This document shows, piece by piece, positions 1 through 8,180 of a DNA stretch of 64,000 nucleotides. Both the position numbers and the translations under genes were made by a program. Numbering within the stretch: the first letter of the stretch is position 1; each line of letters opens with the position of its first letter. Under the pieces are notes generated by a model. That model saw nothing but the letters and a program-made list of their open reading frames with translations. It had not been told where the DNA came from and did not search any database. The DNA is from Dyadobacter luticola (GTDB lineage Bacteria > Bacteroidota > Bacteroidia > Cytophagales > Spirosomataceae): contig NZ_VCEJ01000002.1 of assembly GCF_005860805.1 (NCBI RefSeq), forward strand, positions 2,340,375 through 2,404,374, read 5' to 3'.

Positions 1-1791
1 GACCTTCGCCCCGGACATTACATTTTGCGTCTGAACGCTTCCAATACGGAGGGAATGTGGAGTAGCCAGGTCCGGACTTTGAAAGTGGTGATCCATCCGC
101 CGTGGTGGCAGACCTGGTGGGCTTATATTTTGTACGCGATTGGCACGGCCACACTGATTTACTGGTTTTTGCGGGCTTATACCAACCGATTGAAACTGCG
201 TCAATCGTTTATTTTAAAACAAAAAGAGCTGGAATTGATTGACAAAGAATCGCGGCAGCTGCGGGAGCTGGACGAGATGAAGACGCGCTTTTTTTCCAAC
301 ATTACCCACGAGTTTCGCACCCCGCTGACATTGATTCTCACGCCGGTGGAGCAAATGCTTGAAGAAAACCGAAAAACCGAAGACCTCAACCGCCTCGGCC
401 TGATCGACCGGAATGCACATCAGCTTCTGGGACTTGTAAACCAGTTACTGGACCTATCCAAACTGGAATCCGGCACGATGAAAGTGACCGAGTCACAGAG
501 TGACCTCCATAATTTTGTGAAAGAACTTGTCGGCTCATTTCAGGATACTGCCGACGCCAGACATATCAGCCTGACCTATGCCTCTGAAACCCTCGCGACA
601 GCCTATCATTTCGACCACGAAAAATTGGAACGCATCCTGAACAACCTGCTCTCAAATGCGCTGAAATTTACCCCGGAAAGCGGGCGGGTGAATGTTCATT
701 TGGCAGGACATTCAAAAGGTATTACCCTCATCATCAGTGACTCCGGTTCAGGGATTCCTTCTGAAAAGTTAGACCATGTTTTCGAAAGGTTTTATCAGGT
801 CGATTCTGAAACAGGCTATCGCCAGGGCACGGGCATCGGGCTGGCGATTGTGAAGGAGCTGGTTGAAATCCAGCACGGGAATGTGCGGGTGGAAAGTTTG
901 GGTAAAGATTTGGGGACAACATTTACAGTGGAGCTACCTTACCGGGCGGCGGTACTGGCGCGGCAGGATGCGCCGGTTTTTGACGATAACCATTTGTCCG
1001 ACAAAACATTAGATATACGTGCGTCAAACTCGGATTTGAAGATCCTACTTGTCGAAGACCATTTGGAACTGGGGGATTTTATTGCGGATAATCTGGGCAA
1101 ACATTACCAGTGTTACCGGGCCGGGAATGGTGAGGAAGCTTTGAAAATCATGTCCGGGCTGATGCCAGACCTGGTGGTCAGCGACGTGATGATGCCGGTC
1201 ATGGATGGTTACACGCTTTGCGGAAAGATCAAATCCGACCTGCAAACCAGCCACATTCCGGTGATCTTGCTTACGGCAAAAAGTACCGCTGAGAGCAAAC
1301 TGGAAGGCCTGTCGCTCGGCGCCGACGACTACATTACCAAGCCTTTTCACCTGCACGAGCTGGAACTGCGAATTAGAAATACGCTTGAAAGACAGCGCAG
1401 GCTGCGGGAAATGCTGCACGCAAGTTTCACCGATGACAAACCTGCCGTAATCCAGCCCGAAAAAGCCACCGACCCTTTCCTGACCAAATTATACAACATC
1501 CTTGATGCCCAGCTGGAAAACACGGATTTTGGTGTGAATGAGTTGATTGCCGAAATCGGGATGAGCAGCAGCAGCCTCAATCGCAAGCTCAAAGCCCTCA
1601 CGGATCTTTCCGCCGTAGAACTCATCCGCAACTATCGTCTGAAAAAAGCCGCCGAATACCTGGCAGCTGGCACCGGCATTTCCGAAACCGCCTACCTCGT
1701 GGGTTTTGACAACCTATCCTACTTCGCGAAGTGCTTCCGCGACTTGTTTAAAATGTCCCCGCGGGATTTTGCTGGGAAGGTAAGTAGTTGA
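1..1791 (+). CDS. Hybrid two-component system regulator (HTCS), 5'-truncated by window edge
   Basis: The frame is open from base 1, so only the C-terminal 596 codons are present. Order: end of a Y_Y_Y domain (PGHYILRLNASN), one transmembrane helix at about residues 35-57 after the WWQTWW motif, HisKA with phospho-acceptor His at about residue 103 (FSNITHEFRTP), HATPase_c with the G box GTGIGLAIVK, a receiver domain with phospho-acceptor Asp at about residue 395 (VVSDVMMPVMDGY), and a C-terminal AraC-type helix-turn-helix ending in the usual FAKCFRDLFKMSPRDF. HTCS proteins are inner-membrane sensors that bind a glycan breakdown product in a periplasmic propeller and activate adjacent polysaccharide-utilization genes. 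The SusC/SusD pair facing it is the obvious candidate target (inference). The sensor half lies outside the window, so the ligand cannot be judged. Confidence 0.95.
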   Translation, partial: DLRPGHYILRLNASNTEGMWSSQVRTLKVVIHPPWWQTWWAYILYAIGTATLIYWFLRAYTNRLKLRQSFILKQKELELIDKESRQLRELDEMKTRFFSNITHEFRTPLTLILTPVEQMLEENRKTEDLNRLGLIDRNAHQLLGLVNQLLDLSKLESGTMKVTESQSDLHNFVKELVGSFQDTADARHISLTYASETLATAYHFDHEKLERILNNLLSNALKFTPESGRVNVHLAGHSKGITLIISDSGSGIPSEKLDHVFERFYQVDSETGYRQGTGIGLAIVKELVEIQHGNVRVESLGKDLGTTFTVELPYRAAVLARQDAPVFDDNHLSDKTLDIRASNSDLKILLVEDHLELGDFIADNLGKHYQCYRAGNGEEALKIMSGLMPDLVVSDVMMPVMDGYTLCGKIKSDLQTSHIPVILLTAKSTAESKLEGLSLGADDYITKPFHLHELELRIRNTLERQRRLREMLHASFTDDKPAVIQPEKATDPFLTKLYNILDAQLENTDFGVNELIAEIGMSSSSLNRKLKALTDLSAVELIRNYRLKKAAEYLAAGTGISETAYLVGFDNLSYFAKCFRDLFKMSPRDFAGKVSS

Positions 1792-1794
1792 TTT

Positions 1795-2043
1795 TTAGAC
1801 GGTATTTCTCCCAAAAGCCACACTCAAAGCATCCACAATCATATCACACTCGTCTTTTCCAATCACCAGTGAAGGCCGCATCGAAATCGTCTTCCACTTG
1901 CCGGTCACCTGCTTCGCCAGCGACACCGCCATTTCAATCGCTTCGGAGCCGCCGGGACAAAATAACACCCTCCTGAGCTCAGGAGGGGTTATTTGAATCA
2001 ACTTCTTGGCAAGTTCAACCGCAGGAATGTTGGAAATCTTCAA
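1795..2043 (-). pseudogene. Remnant of a class III PLP-dependent aminotransferase
   Basis: An 82-codon open frame directly behind SusD. Its first part (NIPAVELAKKLIQITP, then LFCPGGSEAIEMAVSLAKQ and TGKWKTIS) is the segment of class III aminotransferases around the PLP-phosphate-binding GSEA motif. Its last part (RPSLVIGKDECDMIVDAL) is the extreme C-terminus of the same family. Family members run about 430 residues. The N-terminal third, the whole PLP-lysine domain and most of the C-terminal domain are missing, so it cannot be an active enzyme. The frame stays open across the junction near the TIS/MRPS boundary, consistent with one large in-frame deletion plus loss of the 5' end. The only start is TTG immediately after the SusD stop. 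An intact copy was probably once co-transcribed with this SusCD pair. Confidence 0.8.
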
Positions 2044-2049
2044 TGTATC

Positions 2050-3594
2050 TTATTCTTTATCCCACCAAACATGTGTTTTCAAATCGTCAGCACCCAGCCA
2101 GCTTACCGCCACTTTGTAGTTGGCTTCATTGATCCGCAATTCATCCGCGGGATACAATATCCGCCGCGGAATGTAACCCGGCCCCACCGGCCCTACCGGA
2201 ATTTTCGGGAAGCCAGTCCGTCTCCACTCCGACCACGCTTCGTAACCCACTAGATACAGGGAAATCCACTTTTGCAGCGCGATTTTTTCCAGCTTCTGTG
2301 CCTGGGTTCCAGCATAAGCCACGGTCGGCTGCGTGTAATAGCTCGCCGGAGGAAGAATGCTGGCAGGCGTCAGTTTCAGGTAAGAAGTCGCATAGTTGCC
2401 TGGAATGCGGCTGCTGTAATATTTGAACTGGTCTTTGATCCCATTCAAATAATAGGTTTCCGCCGCAGCTGAACCGCCTGAGATATAGCCTTTTTCAGCA
2501 GCTTCCGCCAGGGTAAACTGCACTTCGGAATAACTGATGATGATACCCTGCCCTGCCGTCGGCGAAGCCAGGTCCGGCGAGTACTGGATCGACATCCACA
2601 ACATGCCTGAGGGCGAAGTCGCATTGTTGTCCGGGAAGTTTCCGATACCATTTAAATCACCTGCGTACACAAACTTCGAAGGATCCGGACGGTTTCCATT
2701 TCCATCAATCGCGCTGCTGGCCGGAGTTGGTAAAGCGTAGACGTACAGGCGGTTATCATTCATGGATTTCAAATAATCCACCAACTGTTTCGAAACTTTC
2801 GTGCTCGTCCCGCCATTTCCTGAGCGGTAAAAGGGCGATTCGTTGGAAGGTCTGTCAGCCAGATATTGCAGTGCGGCCTGGTCTTCATAGGAAGTAAAAA
2901 GCGGATATTTTGTCGGATTTTCAACAATCGCTTTCATCGCTGCGGTCGGGTCAACTCTTTTGGATTGACGCAGTAACAACCTCAGCTTCAAACCATTTGC
3001 AAACTTTTTCCAGTTGGTCATATTACCGTTGTACAGAATGTCACCGGTCACAGGCTCGTTGGTACTGCCCAGCAAACTGTTCGCCTCTTCCAGATCGGCC
3101 AGCAAGCCTGCGTACACATCCTGCTGCTGCTCGAATTTCGGCGAGCTGATGCCCGTCAACTTCGCATTGGCAGCTTCCCGGAAAGGTATCGGGCCGTACA
3201 AGTCGGTCAGATTTTGAAACAACCATGAGCGCATGACCAGCGCAATGCCTTTGTAATTACTCTGGTTACGGGTTTCGGAAATGCTGATAATTTCGTTCAG
3301 ATCACGGATATAATCGTAATAATTCCAGAAAAAATAGCTGCTCGCATCCGAGCGCGCCCAGTTGGAAAAGTTACTTGCATAATCGGACGCCAGCAGGTTG
3401 GCGGCAATGCTTCCGCGGGTGTAGGAATTGTCCAGATGATTATTCACCGAGCCGCGGATCACATTTGGCAGCAGCAGGCCCACATTCGTCACCTCGTCGG
3501 GTGAGTTAGGGTTTGTATTAATTTCTTCAAAATCCTTCGTACAGCTCACGGCCGACAGCAAAATAATGAAGAGTATATAGGTTAGCTTTTTCAT
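2050..3594 (-). CDS. SusD/RagB-family nutrient-binding outer-membrane lipoprotein
   Basis: 514 aa with a lipoprotein signal peptide (ILLSAVSC, lipid Cys about residue 18) followed by a typical SusD N-terminus (KDFEEINTNPNSPDEV). It belongs to the SusD-like group with a C-terminal WSEWRRTGFP motif. SusD proteins sit on the outside of the outer membrane and hand ligand to the partner SusC channel. The start follows the SusC stop by 18 bases, so the pair is co-transcribed. Sugar or peptide specificity cannot be read from sequence. Confidence 0.93.
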   Translation of the reverse strand: MKKLTYILFIILLSAVSCTKDFEEINTNPNSPDEVTNVGLLLPNVIRGSVNNHLDNSYTRGSIAANLLASDYASNFSNWARSDASSYFFWNYYDYIRDLNEIISISETRNQSNYKGIALVMRSWLFQNLTDLYGPIPFREAANAKLTGISSPKFEQQQDVYAGLLADLEEANSLLGSTNEPVTGDILYNGNMTNWKKFANGLKLRLLLRQSKRVDPTAAMKAIVENPTKYPLFTSYEDQAALQYLADRPSNESPFYRSGNGGTSTKVSKQLVDYLKSMNDNRLYVYALPTPASSAIDGNGNRPDPSKFVYAGDLNGIGNFPDNNATSPSGMLWMSIQYSPDLASPTAGQGIIISYSEVQFTLAEAAEKGYISGGSAAAETYYLNGIKDQFKYYSSRIPGNYATSYLKLTPASILPPASYYTQPTVAYAGTQAQKLEKIALQKWISLYLVGYEAWSEWRRTGFPKIPVGPVGPGYIPRRILYPADELRINEANYKVAVSWLGADDLKTHVWWDKE

Positions 3595-3612
3595 GATTTT
3601 CAGGATTTTACA

Positions 3613-6600
3613 TTAAAAATTAAGGTTCAGGCTCACACCCATTTCGCGCGTCGAAGGCGTACTCATGTTTTCAAAACCGGGTATCAAACCATTGCCCGCC
3701 GTCGCCGTAGCCACTTCCGGATCAAAATGCCGGTTGCTTTTAGGTGTGATCAGGAACAGGTTGCGGCCTGTGACCGAAATCCGTGCTCCTTTGATGTATT
3801 TACCTGAAATCCATTTGGTTGGCAAAGCATAACCCAGTGAAAGCTCACGCAACTTGAAGTAAGTCGAGCTGAAAAGCTGCGCCTCCGAAATGTGGTCCAA
3901 AGGTTTTTTGATAAAATACCGGGCATTGGTGCCATACACACCCTGGCTGTAAGTGCCGTCGGTGCTGGTATTATTTGGCTGAAAAGATCCATCCGCCATT
4001 TGAGCCGCGCCTGGAATGTAGTATGGATTGTCGTATTCGGTGCCCGGAGCCCTTGCCGAGCGTCCCAAGGCACTTTCTTCCAACTGACCTGCACCAGCCG
4101 CTTTGTTGAAAAATCTGGAAATAAACTCTCCTCCAAATTGTCCGCCAAACATGAAGTTCAGGCTGAAACTTTTGTAAGTCAGTTGGTTATAGAAACCGGC
4201 GATCCAGTCGGGATTGTAGTTACCCAGGTACATGTCTTCGGTAGTCGGTCTTGGATAGGCATCATTAAAAATAATCACCTGCCCTTTCATCGGACCATCC
4301 GGCACGCGCTGGTAACCCGGCCCCCAGATCGCCCCCATTTTCTGACCGACCCTTGCCTGGATCGAAGCGTCTTCGCCTGGCGCGGCCTGCACAATTTTAT
4401 CTACTTCATCGCTCAGCGCCACCACTTTACCTGCATTGTGGGACCAGTTAATGTTGAAATTCCATTTGAAATTCGGCGTGCTGATCGGCGTCGCATTGAT
4501 CATCACTTCCACACCCGTATTCTTCACCTTACCCGCATTGATCTGGCGTTGAGTTGCTCCTGAACTTTGCACCAGCGGCAGGCTGATGATCTGGTTTCTG
4601 GCGCTGATATCGTAATAAGTTACATCCAAGCCGAGGCGATTATTGAAGAAACCAACCGCTGCACCGAACTCGTAAGTCGACGTAATTTCAGGTTTCAAAT
4701 TGGCATTCAGCAAGGTACTCGGCCCCACAAGCGCATAGTTATTGCCCCAGGGACTCGCATTGCCATACGTATTGTAGATCGAATACGGTCCGGTATCATT
4801 GCCGACCTGCGCCCAGCTACCCCGCAACTGCGCCGAGCTGATGCCTTTGGGGAGGTTCAGGATACTTTTCAGGTTGGTATTGAGGCCGACGGACGGATAA
4901 AAATAAGAGTTGCTGTTGATCGGCAGTGTGCTCGACCAGTCATTCCGCGCATTCACATCCAGGTATACCAGGTCCTTATAATTGAGGTTAACAACCCCGT
5001 ACAAGCTGTTGATCCGCTTTTTGTAGCTGCTCGACGAGCCGGTCAGCGGGCTGGCGGTATTTTGAATGGTATAAATGCCGGGGATCAAAAGCTGCGGCGC
5101 AGTCGTGGATTCGCTATGGCCGATGTTATCGAAACGATTACCTCCGAAAGATACCGTGTAGCCAAAATCGCCTTGCTTGATTGCATTGGTGTAAGTCAGA
5201 AGGAAGTCCGTATTTCTCTCTTCATTTTTAATAGAAGTCGTTGAAAAAGAACCACTTTCCACATCCACTGTACTCACTGCCCAGCGCATCGGACGGAAAT
5301 CATTATACAAATCCGTCGCCGAGCGAAGTTTCAGTTTCAAATGATCATTGAATGCATATTCCAGCGCAATGTTTCCGTAAATGCGGTCCTTGTTCTGGCC
5401 CTTGGTATCCTCGTATTGCAGGAAAAACGGGTTATTGTGGTTCTCGCCATAATTGTATTGAAACTGTCGAACACCTTCCAGCCCTGGCTGCCAATATTTT
5501 TTCAAACTGTTGATGTTCACATTCCGGCCCATCCAGGTAAAAAAGTACATGAATGTGTTGCGGCCGTAACCATTATCCGGGCGGTTATTGCTGTTTTGTT
5601 TTACGTAATTGATGTTGATAGAGGAAGTTAGCCTTTTCGTCAACTTGTAGCTACTGTTCAGACTTACCTGGTAGCGTTTCAGATCATTATTCGGAATAAC
5701 ACCTTTTTCATTCAGGTTTGTGAGGGAAAGCCGGTAGTCCCCGTTCTCATTTCCGCCGGTGAATGCCAGGTTGTTATAGTATTTTTTCCCTTGTGTAAAA
5801 AAGTCCTTAATGTTGTTAGGCTGTGAAACCCAGGGGGTTCTGAGCACATCGCCGCGGTTGCTAATCGCCACGTCGCCGCCGCGGAAGCCGTTGGTAGTAG
5901 GTGAATCAAACTGCGCCTCGGTGGTGCCAATGTTCATCCGCGGCCCCCAGCTTTCGTCATAATCGTCATTGTCCCCGTTCGGGTACGCCGACCAGCTCGC
6001 ACCGAAGTTCGAACCTTCATATTTACCATTGTTTCCCTGCCCAAAATCATTCTGAAACTTCGGCAACCGGCCCACTTCTTCCACAAAAAGGTAAGAGTTG
6101 AAGCTCACGCCCAACCCTTTGCGGTTGCTGCCTTTTTTGGTGGTGATCACAATCGCACCCCGCGCCGCCCTCGAACCGTACAACGCCGCCGCAGCTGGTC
6201 CTTTCAAAACGTTAATCGTCTCAATGTCAGCCGGGTTGATTTCCGATGCACTATTTCCATAATCCGCACTGCCCGAGTTACTCGTGCCATCATTACCCAC
6301 GGGTACGCCATCAATGATAAACAAAGGCTGGTTGCTCATAATCGAAAGCGACGATTCCCCGCGGATCGTGATCCGTGAAGAAGAGCCTACCCCACCCGCG
6401 CTGCTAATGTTCACCCCGGCAATTTTTCCCGAAAGGTTATTCACAAAATTCGTAGCCGGCGACTGGTTCACCACATCACCCGTGATCTGCTGAGTAGCAT
6501 AGCCTAACGATTTTTTCTCCCGCGTAATCCCGAGCGCAGTTACCACCACTTCGTCGAGCACATTGGTATCTTCCATGAGTGTGACGGTCACCGTTTTCTG

Positions 6601-7005
6601 GTTTCCCACCGTCAGTTGCTGCGATATATAACCGATAAAAGAAAAAACCAGCACATCCGTCTCCGCATCTACGCTAATGCTGAACGTACCTTCTCCATTT
6701 GTAGCGGTACCTTTCTGACTGTCTTTCACCACAATATTTACCCCCGGCAAGACCTGTCCTTTGCTGTCCACTACCTTACCCTTTATTTCAATAACTGCCG
6801 ACGGGCGCGAGACAACATCTAATAACGGTTCACGCTTATACGCAGCAGTTTTCTCACTTGAATTGGTCAGCATTCCGCTTTTTCCGGCGGGTAACTTTCC
6901 GTTACCCGGGCCAGCCAGCAGCGGTTCGGACGTGGCGGCCAGGATGCCCAGGGCAACAAGACCGTACCTCATCATCAAAATCGGTTTGGCAAACGTTGGT
7001 TTCAT
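3613..7005 (-). CDS. SusC/RagA-family TonB-linked outer-membrane transporter
   Basis: About 1130 aa. A signal peptide (ending near EPLLA) is followed by a carboxypeptidase-regulatory-like domain at about residues 75-150 (VVDSKGQVLPGVNIVV), the plug with the SusC signature region (LDEVVVTALGI, then SRITIRGESSL, NVLKGPAAAALYGSRAARG) and a beta-barrel ending in a terminal aromatic strand (GVSLNLNF). SusC proteins import oligomers too large for porins, powered by TonB-ExbBD. I chose the ATG at 7005 (MKPTFAKP) rather than the upstream TTG at 7029 because it gives a normal signal peptide. It is first in the operon with SusD and the aminotransferase remnant. The opposing HTCS gene is its probable regulator. 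Confidence 0.95.
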   Translation of the reverse strand: MKPTFAKPILMMRYGLVALGILAATSEPLLAGPGNGKLPAGKSGMLTNSSEKTAAYKREPLLDVVSRPSAVIEIKGKVVDSKGQVLPGVNIVVKDSQKGTATNGEGTFSISVDAETDVLVFSFIGYISQQLTVGNQKTVTVTLMEDTNVLDEVVVTALGITREKKSLGYATQQITGDVVNQSPATNFVNNLSGKIAGVNISSAGGVGSSSRITIRGESSLSIMSNQPLFIIDGVPVGNDGTSNSGSADYGNSASEINPADIETINVLKGPAAAALYGSRAARGAIVITTKKGSNRKGLGVSFNSYLFVEEVGRLPKFQNDFGQGNNGKYEGSNFGASWSAYPNGDNDDYDESWGPRMNIGTTEAQFDSPTTNGFRGGDVAISNRGDVLRTPWVSQPNNIKDFFTQGKKYYNNLAFTGGNENGDYRLSLTNLNEKGVIPNNDLKRYQVSLNSSYKLTKRLTSSININYVKQNSNNRPDNGYGRNTFMYFFTWMGRNVNINSLKKYWQPGLEGVRQFQYNYGENHNNPFFLQYEDTKGQNKDRIYGNIALEYAFNDHLKLKLRSATDLYNDFRPMRWAVSTVDVESGSFSTTSIKNEERNTDFLLTYTNAIKQGDFGYTVSFGGNRFDNIGHSESTTAPQLLIPGIYTIQNTASPLTGSSSSYKKRINSLYGVVNLNYKDLVYLDVNARNDWSSTLPINSNSYFYPSVGLNTNLKSILNLPKGISSAQLRGSWAQVGNDTGPYSIYNTYGNASPWGNNYALVGPSTLLNANLKPEITSTYEFGAAVGFFNNRLGLDVTYYDISARNQIISLPLVQSSGATQRQINAGKVKNTGVEVMINATPISTPNFKWNFNINWSHNAGKVVALSDEVDKIVQAAPGEDASIQARVGQKMGAIWGPGYQRVPDGPMKGQVIIFNDAYPRPTTEDMYLGNYNPDWIAGFYNQLTYKSFSLNFMFGGQFGGEFISRFFNKAAGAGQLEESALGRSARAPGTEYDNPYYIPGAAQMADGSFQPNNTSTDGTYSQGVYGTNARYFIKKPLDHISEAQLFSSTYFKLRELSLGYALPTKWISGKYIKGARISVTGRNLFLITPKSNRHFDPEVATATAGNGLIPGFENMSTPSTREMGVSLNLNF

Positions 7006-7138
7006 AATATATGGGTTTATTGTGTTCAATGCTCCTGCTGGCCCCGTTTTGGACAGGGAGTACGCGCAAATGTTTGGGCGATGAAAACCGCTCGTGAACC
7101 GCTGACTCTATGTTATATCTTGATACCGCTCTGCAACT

Positions 7139-7171
7139 GAAAGATACTATTGTTCAGTAATATTTAACCAA
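7139..7171 (-). promoter_or_regulatory. Candidate SusC promoter
   Basis: On the minus strand, TTG (7171-7169) is followed after 22 nt by TATCTTTC (7146-7139), one mismatch from the Bacteroidota -7 element TAnnTTTG. It would start transcription about 125 nt upstream of the SusC ATG. The match is imperfect. Confidence 0.3.
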
Positions 7172-7313
7172 TAGTTTCTCAATTATTTACAAATGCGAAG
7201 TTATGGGATTGAGATGTGTTGGAGGTTATGGGAATGTTAATTAATACTTAACTGTTCGTAAGGCGAAGAAATCGTTTTCTGAACTTATGTTCGTGATGAG
7301 CATTTCATAAAGC

Positions 7314-7331
7314 AAAAAGGCTCACCTTTTT
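7314..7331. terminator. Weak terminator-like hairpin after the usher-like operon
   Basis: AAAAAGG and CCTTTTT form a 7-bp stem around the loop CTCA, symmetrical in A and T tracts. It lies just past the last small gene of the operon (stop at 7355). The stem is short, so this is tentative. Confidence 0.3.
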
Positions 7332-7354
7332 TAAGAGCAGCAAGCACCGTTCAC

Positions 7355-7840
7355 TCACAACCCCGTAATCGTATACAAAACCGTCGTCGTGTAAGTCTTC
7401 ACAGGCAACGTAACCGACAAGCCCTCAATCTTATACTGTACCGGAACATTGTCGCGGCCGAAGCCCAGGCCGAGGAGACCGTTGAAGAAGAACTGGGGGG
7501 TGGAGGACAGCAGGATGTAGTTGGTGCCGCCGGAAATGGTGACCAGGCCAGTGCCGTCGCCGGTGCGCCTGACGGATAGTTTGAGTGCGGAGTTCCAGTT
7601 GGAGGTGGTGCTCATTGAAACGCTTACTGTCCAGACTACCAGCGAATTAATTTTGATTAATGTGTGTGAGGCGCCGGTGGTTTCGGTGTGTTCGTAATTT
7701 TTTCCCGCGCTGGTGATGGTGGATGATAAGGTGGGCACCGACCAGGTCCCGCCGGTAGAACTGTTGGATATGGTGATGCTCTGGCTAAAAACGCCCAGAC
7801 TGCACAGCCACAAAAAACCGGTCAAAATGGCCTTTTTCAT
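7355..7840 (-). CDS. Small secreted beta-rich protein, pilin-like subunit C of the usher-like operon
   Basis: 161 aa with a clear signal peptide (cleavage near VFSQ-S) and a Ser/Thr-rich body of alternating short strands, ending in YKIEGLSVTLPVKTYTTTVL. That final block resembles the last strands of DUF4402 or spore-coat-U-like secreted subunits (inference from pattern). There are no cysteines in the mature part and no membrane helix. Its ATG overlaps the stop of the preceding frameshifted subunit (TGATG), so translation is coupled. It is the last gene of a four-gene unit with the 902-aa outer-membrane protein. It may be a surface-fibre subunit or an accessory lid. I do not recognise a named family with confidence. 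Confidence 0.75.
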   Translation of the reverse strand: MKKAILTGFLWLCSLGVFSQSITISNSSTGGTWSVPTLSSTITSAGKNYEHTETTGASHTLIKINSLVVWTVSVSMSTTSNWNSALKLSVRRTGDGTGLVTISGGTNYILLSSTPQFFFNGLLGLGFGRDNVPVQYKIEGLSVTLPVKTYTTTVLYTITGL

Positions 7841-8180
7841 CAGTTATCGACCATCGTATAACGCACCGTCACACTGCTCGTACCACTTTTTACGCTGCTG
7901 TAATTCTGGATTTCGAGCGAGTATTTCAGTTTATAACCACTTGATCCGTAAGTATTTCCGGTATATGCACCTTTGCGGAATTGGAACTGCCTACGCCAAT
8001 TGCGTTTCCGGCTTCCGTCGGGGCGGTCATGTTTAATGTTACATTGGTCGAGCTGCTATTTAGAATGTCGATCAGCGCTACAGAAGGCATTGAAATGCTG
8101 ACATTTACATTGGCCGTACTCTGCCCCGCAGCCTTAAAAGGCGCACAAAACAACTGCAATATGTACAGCCCACACCTCAT
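7840..8180 (-). pseudogene. Pilin-like subunit B, one frameshift near the middle
   Basis: The initial frame (ATG at 8180) encodes a signal peptide and a subunit N-terminus (VNVSISMPSVALIDI, then MTAPTEAGNAIGVG) but stops after 84 codons at 7926-7928. If one G is restored at about 7957 (AAGGTGCAT read as AAG-GGT-GCA), the frame continues as AYTGNTYGSSGYKLKYSLEI and ends VTVRYTMVDN at 7840, exactly overlapping the next ATG. The repaired protein is about 113 aa. Its core motif PSVALIDI...APTEAG matches PTVALLDLE...APTEAG of subunit A, so the two are paralogues. The start overlaps the barrel-gene stop (ATGA). The lesion may be real decay or a single-base sequencing error in a short G run. Confidence 0.75.

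Larger units (their letters stand above)
7006..7354. other. Intergenic region upstream of SusC and downstream of the usher-like operon
   Basis: About 350 bases without a convincing ORF. It holds the SusC promoter candidate and a weak terminator-like hairpin, both listed separately. The rest is AT-rich and I see no further structure. Confidence 0.6.
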
